Shown in pieces: positions 1-6,273 of a stretch of DNA of 37,614 nt (position 1 is the first letter of the stretch; each line of letters begins with the position of its first letter). Under the pieces are notes generated by a model. That model saw nothing but the letters and a program-made list of their open reading frames with translations, was not told the origin of the DNA and did not search any database. The stretch covers positions 1-37,614 of the forward strand of contig JADHML010000010.1 of the NCBI GenBank assembly GCA_016780065.1, written 5' to 3'. Both the position numbers and the translations under genes were made by a program. This stretch comes from Flavobacteriaceae bacterium (lineage in GTDB: Bacteria > Bacteroidota > Bacteroidia > Flavobacteriales > Flavobacteriaceae).

Positions 1-409
1 AGGCCGCTTTGAGCAGTTCATCACTGCTTACCGTCACAATGTTTTGGGTCTCGAAATAGGATTTTTGAATCGACTTGCGACGTTTGGATACCACAACCTC
101 GTCCAGATCATCTTCGTTTTTGGGACGCATCAGGTGTTGAATCACTTCATCGGATCGAATGATCAGAGTGTCGGTTACAAAACCGATATAAGAAAACACC
201 AATTGGTTGGTGTCTTCTGAAAAAGGAATGCTAAAATGACCCTCCTCGTTGGTCGTGGTGCCGATCGTCGTACCAAACCAGTAGATATTGACGCCCTCTA
301 ACGGACGTAACTCACGACCTTCTTGGAAACGAACGATCCCAGAGAAACTCTGCTGAGCCGAAACCATCCAAGAGGCCATACATAGAAATACAAAACTTTT
401 TAAATACAT
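1..409 (-). CDS. TonB-dependent outer-membrane receptor, N-terminal part (runs off the window)
   Basis: The reading frame from the ATG at 409 stays open for 136 codons to the window edge, so only the N-terminus is seen. Residues 1-19 are a signal peptide ending in VSAQ. Residues of about 21-100 form a CarboxypepD_reg-like beta-sandwich with the typical pattern of a variable insert, then GTTTNEEGHFSIPF, then LVFSYIGF. The segment LDEVVVSKRR (about 103-112) is the usual lead-in to the TonB plug. The frame ends at SSDELLKAA. From memory of related flavobacterial receptors that sit beside HYC_CC_PP proteins, the next residues are expected to be a Cys-Cys-Asn-Leu plug motif. Such proteins import a substrate across the outer membrane using TonB energy. 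The substrate is not visible, and a metal or metal complex is only an inference. The gene lies 52 bp downstream of the Cys-rich gene on the same strand. Confidence 0.85.
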   Translation of the reverse strand, partial: MYLKSFVFLCMASWMVSAQQSFSGIVRFQEGRELRPLEGVNIYWFGTTIGTTTNEEGHFSIPFSEDTNQLVFSYIGFVTDTLIIRSDEVIQHLMRPKNEDDLDEVVVSKRRKSIQKSYFETQNIVTVSSDELLKAA

Positions 410-461
410 AATTTTTTGGGGTGTTAAATGAAACTTGATTGAACGAAAACAGCTTCGTTTA

Positions 462-854
462 TCAAATCAAATACACCTCAAACAACGTATACAAGGAAAC
501 TTTGGAAGTACAGGGCGGATCTTTGCCTGCAAAAAAAGTTTTTTCAACAGAAGCGACAGGAACTTGGTAGGGAAATTCAAAATCCGTCAACACAAAATCT
601 AGCGTGGCAAAATCGGTAACATAAGGTTGCGTGCAATCTTCGTACCCATCAAAAATCAACTCTAGATCAGAGCAGCATATTTTATTAAGAACAGGCTGTT
701 CGTTGGTGGGATTTTGGTTGGAGCAACAGGTTTTGGCTTCTTTAAACAAACTTGCCTCTACCAGTCGGTCACAGCAAAAATGTGCATGCAAAGGAACATG
801 GGATGAAAGAAGTAACACCCACGTAGCCAATAGTATAGAAACTGGTTTTTGCAT
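462..854 (-). CDS. Small secreted Cys-rich protein of the HYC_CC_PP type
   Basis: A 130-residue protein with a signal peptide at about 1-24 (hydrophobic LLATWVLLLSS, then HAHF). The mature part has a striking Cys pattern: HFCC at 25-28, CC at 43-44, CC at 60-61, C74 and PPC at 113-115. This fits the NCBI family name HYC_CC_PP, which I assign from memory of its signature. No enzymatic motif is visible. The gene lies directly upstream of a TonB-dependent receptor on the same strand, so the two are probably co-transcribed. The Cys and His residues suggest metal, perhaps copper, binding or periplasmic delivery to the receptor; this is inference. An overlapping plus-strand frame at 631-882 is a shadow. 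Confidence 0.7.
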   Translation of the reverse strand: MQKPVSILLATWVLLLSSHVPLHAHFCCDRLVEASLFKEAKTCCSNQNPTNEQPVLNKICCSDLELIFDGYEDCTQPYVTDFATLDFVLTDFEFPYQVPVASVEKTFFAGKDPPCTSKVSLYTLFEVYLI

Positions 855-1038
855 AGGTCAAATGTATAAAAAGATTTTTTGAGTAGTTGTAAATGTTGTG
901 TTAAAAAAAGAAAATAGATCCTCTCCAAAATGACTTGTAAACCAAATAAAACCGATTAAAAAATATTAGCAGAGTCTATAAAAATTTGCAATACAAAGAA
1001 TTTTTATTCAATTTAATTGTCCCCTAATACCTCAAATC

Positions 1039-1140
1039 ATGAAAACCTACACCTCAATTCATTCACACTACCCAACCATTGCAAATCACACCCAATCTGT
1101 GGTTTTGGCACATGGTGTTCCTAAATCTAAATCATCATGA
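1039..1140 (+). CDS. Possible 33-residue small ORF leading the 1137-3014 cluster
   Basis: The ATG at 1039 opens a 33-codon frame (starts MKTYTSIHSHYP) whose TGA at 1138-1140 overlaps the ATG of the next gene as ATGA, the usual sign of translational coupling. The start is preceded by CAAATC, the same AAATC(ATC)ATGA context that precedes the next three genes. There is no signal peptide, membrane segment or recognisable motif, and the peptide is rich in His, Ser and Thr. It could be a leader peptide, a decayed gene fragment or chance. The start context and the stop/start overlap are the only support. Confidence 0.35.
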   Translation: MKTYTSIHSHYPTIANHTQSVVLAHGVPKSKSS

Positions 1141-1145
1141 AAAAA
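1121..1145 (+). repeat. 25-bp direct repeat at a gene start, copy 1
   Basis: The sequence CTAAATCTAAATCATC followed by ATG and six A recurs exactly at 1769-1793. Both copies cover the translation start of a secreted-protein gene (ATG at 1137 and at 1785). The following bases are also similar (ACCATGCTTA versus ACCACACTTA), so homology extends a few codons into each gene. It may be a duplicated leader or the footprint of a gene-cassette duplication. Confidence 0.8.
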
Positions 1146-1772
1146 CCATGCTTAAACAAAACTTTGGCTTTTATCATTTTGTTTGGCACAAATCAGTTTA
1201 CAAAAGCTAATGACTCCATACCCAGCATTTATCCTAGTGGCGTTTATGCTACAATTGACGATCTTGTAAAACGCACTCCAGTTAAGGACTATAGTTTTAC
1301 TGCCGAACAATCATTCAACTCCAATTATTATAAATTAAAAGACATTAACAATGTAAGAATAAAAAAACCTTTCGCTTTATCAGACGGGAATTCGCTTTTT
1401 GTTCACGTTAAAAAAATAAACCACCATGTTGATGAAGAAACCAATAGGGGGAGACAGGATCGCTTCGGCAATGTATACCTCAAAGCAATCATTATTGGAG
1501 ATGGTTATGTATATTTTGAGAATTACTTCTACAGACCAGGATCAGATTTTTTGACAGCTTTATCAGGAGTCAGCACAAAACACTTACAAGGTGTGATTTA
1601 TAGTGAAAAAACTCGAAAATTTACTGTGTTTAGACTTACAAAAGACTTGAAACATTTTATTAATATCCACGCTCCACATTTAGATTTCGAAAGCACCAAG
1701 AGAAGGCTTGAACTCGGAGAAACTCGTTCTATTATGATGGAGTTTTTTAAAATTAATCGTTGGCACTACTAA
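1137..1772 (+). CDS. Secreted protein of unknown function
   Basis: A 211-residue protein with a signal peptide at about 1-24 (KTLAFIILFGTNQFTKAND). I do not recognise a family with certainty. The early mature segment IYPSGVYATIDDLVKRTP resembles a 'GvYlTfedf..ktP' opening that I associate, from memory only, with small Bacteroidota DUF families. The rest is mixed polar sequence with beta-like strands (VYLKAIIIGDGYVYFENYFY at about 115-134) and no catalytic motif. It lies 12 bp upstream of the DUF2846-like gene and shares a 25-bp start-region repeat with it. By eye the gene is more AT-rich than the metabolic genes after 3161, suggesting an accessory origin. Confidence 0.7.
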   Translation: MKKPCLNKTLAFIILFGTNQFTKANDSIPSIYPSGVYATIDDLVKRTPVKDYSFTAEQSFNSNYYKLKDINNVRIKKPFALSDGNSLFVHVKKINHHVDEETNRGRQDRFGNVYLKAIIIGDGYVYFENYFYRPGSDFLTALSGVSTKHLQGVIYSEKTRKFTVFRLTKDLKHFINIHAPHLDFESTKRRLELGETRSIMMEFFKINRWHY

Positions 1773-1793
1773 ATCTAAATCATCATGAAAAAA
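1769..1793 (+). repeat. 25-bp direct repeat at a gene start, copy 2
   Basis: This is the second exact copy of the repeat at 1121-1145. It spans the last two bases of the preceding stop codon region, the 12-bp gap and the ATG at 1785. The conservation stops soon after the start codon. Confidence 0.8.
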
Positions 1794-2303
1794 ACCACAC
1801 TTACCGTTGCCTGTGTCTTAATTGGGATGCTGGCATTCACACAAGAATTCAAAAAACCCTCTGAGGGAAAATCACTTGTGTATTTTGTGCGTACAAAAGG
1901 AACAGGTTCGTTAATTAATTTTAAGTTTTTTGACGGGGATAAGTTCCTTGGCAAAATGAATGGAGCGAATTATTTTATATACGAGTGTGAGCCTGGCAAT
2001 CACGTATTTTGGGCAACATCTGAAAACAAAGATTTTATACAAGGTGAGTTGATGGAAGGAAGCACTTATATAATTCAATCCAAACCTCAGGCAGGAGGAT
2101 TCACAGTACGTGTAGCACTCGAACAAGTTTTTCCGAATAATGACAAATTACTCAAAAAAGTTCATAAAGTTTTATCAAAAAAATCGGAATATAATCTTAA
2201 AGGGAAAAATGAAGATTTTTCTCTGTTAATAAGAGATGGAATGAAACGATTAGAAAAGATTAAACACAAAGTCAAAAAAATAGACCCAAAACAACATTTT
2301 TAA
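1785..2303 (+). CDS. DUF2846-like secreted protein
   Basis: A 172-residue protein with a signal peptide at about 1-20 (TLTVACVLIGMLAFTQ). Residues of about 30-110 follow the DUF2846 pattern: SLVYFVRTKG, then a short strand pair with FFDGDKFLGKMNGANYFIYE, then PGNHVFWATSEN. In that fold an imitation PEGA-like beta-sandwich ends in a P-G-x-H turn. The C-terminal 55 residues are Lys-rich and probably helical (KKVHKVLSKKSEY, MKRLEKIKHKVKK). The role is unknown; family members are periplasmic or lipoprotein-like, but no lipobox Cys is present here. It sits between two other exported proteins in the same orientation with 12-bp and 21-bp gaps. Confidence 0.7.
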   Translation: MKKTTLTVACVLIGMLAFTQEFKKPSEGKSLVYFVRTKGTGSLINFKFFDGDKFLGKMNGANYFIYECEPGNHVFWATSENKDFIQGELMEGSTYIIQSKPQAGGFTVRVALEQVFPNNDKLLKKVHKVLSKKSEYNLKGKNEDFSLLIRDGMKRLEKIKHKVKKIDPKQHF

Positions 2304-2324
2304 AACATAACTAAAACCCAAATC

Positions 2325-3014
2325 ATGATACGAATCCATTTTTTTACATTGATTTTCATTTTTACTTGTGCATCTATCTATGCCCAATTCGAATTACCAG
2401 ACTCTCCAGAGCCCAAATTTTCCATATCTGCTGGCTTTGGATCCGGTTTACGAACTGCGCCAGTCAGCGATGCCCTTTCTGCTAAAGAGCGAGACCATAC
2501 ACGTGGATTACTCAGCGGATTGACACTTTTTGTGATGCCGCGACTGAAACTCAACGAGTCCTATTCCATAGGGGTTAATTACAGATACTTCAGGGCTTCA
2601 AAAACCACAGATAACCTTGGAATTAATACAGAGGGTGTTGTAATAAATCACCTTAATGAAGTTTCCAAAATTCACTTTGTGGGTCCTTCACTCCACTATC
2701 ACTCCATTACGCAATCAGGAGAGCTAAATGCTTTTGTTAGTTTAGGGTATATTGGTTTGGTATCTGATCAAGAAATAAACAGGGCTTTTGAGTGGACTGT
2801 AACAGGAGGCAGTTTTGGAATGGATTTAGGGGTTGAGTACCTGTGGAGCCTTAATAAAAAACTGTATTTCGGTGGGTCGTTTTCATATACTGTAGGGTCG
2901 TTAGGTAAAATTAAAATTGATGCTCCAAATATTGGTGAGGCAGAGACCGACTTAGAAGAGCGCGAGGGACTTCAATACTTAAGTATTGGCCCAATAATCA
3001 GATGGTATTTGTAG
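2325..3014 (+). CDS. Outer-membrane beta-barrel protein
   Basis: A 229-residue protein with a clear signal peptide (FFTLIFIFTCASIYAQ, cleavage about residue 21). The mature sequence consists of alternating amphipathic strands such as FSISAGFGSG, YSIGVNYRYFRA, LNAFVSLGYIGLV, GMDLGVEYLWSL and LYFGGSFSYTVG. It ends with YLSIGPIIRWYL, a terminal strand with an aromatic residue near the C-terminus as expected for outer-membrane barrels. This points to an 8-strand opacity-type barrel whose ligand is unknown. It is the last gene of the 1137-3014 cluster, and no obvious terminator follows. Confidence 0.75.
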   Translation: MIRIHFFTLIFIFTCASIYAQFELPDSPEPKFSISAGFGSGLRTAPVSDALSAKERDHTRGLLSGLTLFVMPRLKLNESYSIGVNYRYFRASKTTDNLGINTEGVVINHLNEVSKIHFVGPSLHYHSITQSGELNAFVSLGYIGLVSDQEINRAFEWTVTGGSFGMDLGVEYLWSLNKKLYFGGSFSYTVGSLGKIKIDAPNIGEAETDLEEREGLQYLSIGPIIRWYL

Positions 3015-3132
3015 TTAACCCCTCTAGCGCACGTCTTTCTGGACATTAGATAGAGCCCTTTCTCATGCTATTAAAACAAATTATTGTTGATATGTTTTAA
3101 CCAAGCACACCTGTTTCATTTTGTTTTTTATA

Positions 3133-3140
3133 TAACTTTA
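3133..3140 (+). promoter_or_regulatory. Weak -7-like element before the lysine-catabolism pair
   Basis: TAACTTTA differs in one base from the Bacteroidota -7 consensus TAnnTTTG and lies 20 bp before the ATG at 3161. No TTG is found at the usual 17-23 bp distance upstream. The 146-bp gap 3015-3160 holds nothing else I can name. Confidence 0.25.
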
Positions 3141-3160
3141 CATAAACAGATTGTTATATT

Positions 3161-4225
3161 ATGAACAAAATAATTGTCCTAGGATTGGGAAAAGTAGGTA
3201 CTTTGGTGGGCGTTCTGTTGAGCAAGTCCTTTCAAGTAACGGGCTATGACATCCAACAACCGCATTATGATTTTAAGTTACCCTTCGAGGTAAAACAAGC
3301 AGACATCAGCGATGTAGACACCATTCAAACCATCTTGGACACCGCCGATGCGGTGGTCTCTGCCCTGCCCTATTACCTCAACCGTCATGTGGCAGAAATT
3401 GCACACCGTAAAGGGGTTCATTATTTTGACCTTACAGAAGATGTGTCTACAACCCAACACATACAATCTTTAGGCGAGACAGCCGTAGGGGTTCTAGCGC
3501 CTCAGTGTGGTCTGGCTCCCGGATTTATCGGAATCATTGGAGGTGACTTGGCCCAACAATTCGATGAAATCAGAGACATTGAGTTGCGTGTGGGTGCCCT
3601 ACCTCGCTATCCAAACGGACAGATGGCTTATTCGTTTACTTGGTCTCCAACAGGGGTGCTCAACGAATACCTCAATGATGCGGAAGCCATTCATAACGGA
3701 CAACGAAAGATGGTGCCCTCCCTACAAGGGTTTGAACACATGAACATCGAAGGGCAAGAGTACGAGGCTTTTACTACCTCTGGGGGGCTCGGCACCATGT
3801 GTGCTACCTATGAAGGCAAAGTAGATACCCTGAACTACAAAACCATCCGCTATCCAGGGCACGGAAAACTGATGCGTTTTTTGCTCTATGAACTTGTGAT
3901 GAAAAACGATCTTGAGGAACTCGAGAAGATTCTCACACGAGCCAAACCTCCTGTCAGTGATGATCTGGTGCATGTCTATGCGGTTGTGGAAGGTAAAATC
4001 GACGGTCAAATGCGGCGCAAAGAGTTTTTTAAAACCTACTTCCCAAAAGAAATTGCAGGTCATACTTGGCGGGCCATTTCATGGACCACTGCGGCTTCGT
4101 TGGCAGCCGTTGTTGAAATGGTAGCAAAAGGAACCTTGCCTCAAAAAGGGTTTATCAAGCAAGAAGAAATTGACCTGAATACTTTTTTGGCTACTCAAAA
4201 CGGAAGTTTTTTTAACAATCCTTAG
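3161..4225 (+). CDS. Saccharopine dehydrogenase family protein
   Basis: A 354-residue protein that opens with a Rossmann NAD(P)-binding motif, VLGLGKVGTLVG (about 6-17), and an acidic residue after the second strand (GYDIQ). The substrate-domain signature APQCGLAPGFIGIIGGDLA follows at about 112-130, and then the saccharopine dehydrogenase C-terminal domain. Length and architecture match the fungal LYS9 / mammalian AASS C-terminal type, which interconverts saccharopine with 2-aminoadipate 6-semialdehyde and glutamate. In catabolic direction it would continue lysine breakdown in the cytoplasm. The next gene, 4 bp downstream, is of the 2-oxoadipate dioxygenase family, which strongly supports a lysine-degradation role. 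The lysine-ketoglutarate reductase, semialdehyde dehydrogenase and aminotransferase that the route needs are not in this window. A generic oxidoreductase of the same fold is the alternative. Confidence 0.85.
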   Translation: MNKIIVLGLGKVGTLVGVLLSKSFQVTGYDIQQPHYDFKLPFEVKQADISDVDTIQTILDTADAVVSALPYYLNRHVAEIAHRKGVHYFDLTEDVSTTQHIQSLGETAVGVLAPQCGLAPGFIGIIGGDLAQQFDEIRDIELRVGALPRYPNGQMAYSFTWSPTGVLNEYLNDAEAIHNGQRKMVPSLQGFEHMNIEGQEYEAFTTSGGLGTMCATYEGKVDTLNYKTIRYPGHGKLMRFLLYELVMKNDLEELEKILTRAKPPVSDDLVHVYAVVEGKIDGQMRRKEFFKTYFPKEIAGHTWRAISWTTAASLAAVVEMVAKGTLPQKGFIKQEEIDLNTFLATQNGSFFNNP

Positions 4226-4229
4226 CTCC

Positions 4230-5141
4230 ATGAATTTTACCAATCAAAAACCCATTGATCATATACTGAATGGTTTGTTTGAGACCTATGCGCAACGTGT
4301 TTCTTCCGTGCGTCAAATCACCAATCTGTTGATAGACAAAGGGTGTATTGAGTCTCAAGAAGAGATTATCAATGATCACATTGCATTTCGCACCTTAGGG
4401 ATTCCCCATTTGGGCATTGCTTCTTTTGAAAAGATATTTCTTTATCATGGTTATCAAAAGATGGAGCCCTATCATTTTGAGCTTAAAAAACTAGATGCTT
4501 ATTGGTACAAACCCCCAAATGACCGCTACCCAAGGGTTTTTATCAGCGAACTTCGGGTGGGTGATTTGTCCGAGAAGGCTCAACAAATCATTCACCATTA
4601 TACGCAAAGCATTCACAGCGACCCTGTCGACACACTCAATCTGGACGATGCGGAAACGGTTGTCAAATTTCTACATCAACCCCTTTGGCAAACCCCTACT
4701 TATGGAGATTATCAGCAGTTGTTGTCAGAGACTGAATACGGTGCATGGGTCTTGTACAATCGATATTATCTAAATCACTATACCATCAGCATTCATGCTT
4801 TAAAAGCACCTTTCAATCGTTTGGAGCGATTCAATGATTTACTCAAAGAAGCTGGCATCGCGCTCAACAACGCTGGTGGTGAAATCAAGGTCAGTAAAGA
4901 TGGTTTACTGCGCCAAAGCAGTACAGTTGCTCATACTGTTGAAAGCAGTTTTGCAGAGGGTGACACCCATGCCATTGCAGGGAGCTATGTCGAATTTGCT
5001 GAGCGAGGGGTCTTGCCTCAATTCGCAGATTTGTTAGAGGAAAATTTGACCAACACACACCGACGAGAGGGTTTTGAGGCGGGAAATGCAGATAAAATTT
5101 TCGAAAGTACTTTTAGCCATCAAACCCGAAGAAAGTTCTAG
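4230..5141 (+). CDS. DUF1338 protein, HglS-type 2-oxoadipate dioxygenase/decarboxylase
   Basis: A 303-residue protein of the DUF1338 family. The family includes Pseudomonas putida HglS, which converts 2-oxoadipate to D-2-hydroxyglutarate with loss of CO2 in lysine catabolism. The expected active-site pieces are visible: DHIAFRTLG with H50 and R54 near the N-terminus, NHYTISIH with H183, and SYVEFAER with E255. These fit the two His, one Glu metal site and the substrate Arg. The length is shorter than P. putida HglS and closer to the short form of the family. It follows the saccharopine dehydrogenase by 4 bp. Its TAG stop overlaps the TAG stop of bshA on the other strand (shared CTAG at 5138-5141), so the two transcripts converge with no intergenic terminator. 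Confidence 0.85.
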   Translation: MNFTNQKPIDHILNGLFETYAQRVSSVRQITNLLIDKGCIESQEEIINDHIAFRTLGIPHLGIASFEKIFLYHGYQKMEPYHFELKKLDAYWYKPPNDRYPRVFISELRVGDLSEKAQQIIHHYTQSIHSDPVDTLNLDDAETVVKFLHQPLWQTPTYGDYQQLLSETEYGAWVLYNRYYLNHYTISIHALKAPFNRLERFNDLLKEAGIALNNAGGEIKVSKDGLLRQSSTVAHTVESSFAEGDTHAIAGSYVEFAERGVLPQFADLLEENLTNTHRREGFEAGNADKIFESTFSHQTRRKF

Positions 5142-6271
5142 CGAGCCACACAAGCCAAGGCTCTTTCGTAAATATCCAGATACATCGGCACTACATGATT
5201 GATGTCAAACGTTTTGGCTCGGTGATAGGCAGCCTCTTTGAATGTTCTAAGCTGATCCAGATCGGTTAATAAGGACAAGGCCTTACTCGCCATCGCATCT
5301 GTATCGCCTACTGGGGTTAGATAGCCCGATACGCCATCTTGCACTACCTCAGGAAGTCCACCCTCATTAGAGCAAATCACGGGCGTTCGTGCCGCCATGG
5401 CTTCGAGTGCGGCTAAGCCAAAACTTTCGGTTTGGGAAGGCAACAAAAACAAATCAGAAAAACATAAGATACGGTACACATCGTTGGAGTTACCTAAGAA
5501 AACAACGTGGTCTTCAATTTTAAGTTCTGCACAGAGATCCTCGGCCATCTTACGGTCTGGTCCATCCCCAACCATCATCAATTTGGCGGGTTGTTTCTCA
5601 ACAATACGCTTGAATATTCGCACCACATCTTGAACGCGCTTTACAGGTCTAAAATTGCTCACATGCGTAACAATGCGTTCGTGTGGCTCAGCCATCATAC
5701 TGCGTTTACAATCCTCTCTTAACTTGTCGTACTTCAAAATATCTATAAAGTTGGGCACCACGTTGATTTCCCGTTTTACCCCCAACAAGCGGTGGGTGTC
5801 TTCACAAAGGCTTTGAGATACACTGGTGACCACATCAGATTGGTTGATGCTAAAAGTAACGGCCGGTTTATAGAATGGGTGGCTGCCCACCAGGGTAATG
5901 TCAGAACCGTGAAGTGTGGTTACAATAGGGATATAGATACCGGTCTCGGCCAACATCTGTTTGGCTATATAGGCCGCATAGGCGTGTGGAATGGCGTAAT
6001 GCACGTGGAGCAAATCCAACTTATGCAACTTGACCATATCGACCAAAGTACTGGAAAGCGCCAATTCATAGGGCTGGTAATGAAACAAGGGGTATTCAGG
6101 CACATACACTTCGTGGAACTGAATATTAGGTTGTAATGCATTGAGACGTACAGGTTGTTTATAGGTCATAAAATGAACTTGGTGACCTGCTTGAGCTAAG
6201 GCAATGCCCAGTTCGGTAGCCACGACGCCACTACCTCCAAAAGTAGGATAACAAACAATTCCGATACGCAT
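5138..6271 (-). CDS. bshA: N-acetyl-alpha-D-glucosaminyl L-malate synthase BshA
   Basis: A 377-residue GT4 glycosyltransferase that joins UDP-GlcNAc to L-malate, the first step of bacillithiol synthesis in the cytoplasm. The N-terminus MRIGIVCYPTFGGSGVVATE with the G-G-S-G turn is diagnostic for BshA, as are YVPEYPLFHYQPYELAL and LDLLHVHYAIPHA (about 73-120). The C-terminal nucleotide-sugar domain carries SNFRPVKRVQDV, MVGDGPDR and the GT4 E-x7-E segment ESFGLAALEAMA. Length is normal for the family. It is the last gene of the minus-strand run and starts 2 bp after the GH3 fusion gene. BshB and BshC are not in the window. Bacillithiol would serve as the main low-molecular-weight thiol for redox and metal buffering. 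Confidence 0.95.
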   Translation of the reverse strand: MRIGIVCYPTFGGSGVVATELGIALAQAGHQVHFMTYKQPVRLNALQPNIQFHEVYVPEYPLFHYQPYELALSSTLVDMVKLHKLDLLHVHYAIPHAYAAYIAKQMLAETGIYIPIVTTLHGSDITLVGSHPFYKPAVTFSINQSDVVTSVSQSLCEDTHRLLGVKREINVVPNFIDILKYDKLREDCKRSMMAEPHERIVTHVSNFRPVKRVQDVVRIFKRIVEKQPAKLMMVGDGPDRKMAEDLCAELKIEDHVVFLGNSNDVYRILCFSDLFLLPSQTESFGLAALEAMAARTPVICSNEGGLPEVVQDGVSGYLTPVGDTDAMASKALSLLTDLDQLRTFKEAAYHRAKTFDINHVVPMYLDIYERALACVAR

Positions 6272-6273
6272 CT

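Noticed and set aside
859-866. TACATTTG on the minus strand as a promoter for the Cys-rich gene
   Set aside because: It matches TAnnTTTG but lies 4 bases before the ATG and has no TTG at a suitable distance; probably chance in AT-rich DNA.
631-882. An 83-codon plus-strand frame
   Set aside because: It lies antisense to the Cys-rich gene, which has a signal peptide and a family pattern; the antisense frame has neither.
1121-1793. Insertion sequence or transposon bounded by the 25-bp direct repeats
   Set aside because: Between the repeats there is only one secreted-protein gene with no transposase or terminal inverted repeats, and both repeats sit at gene starts.
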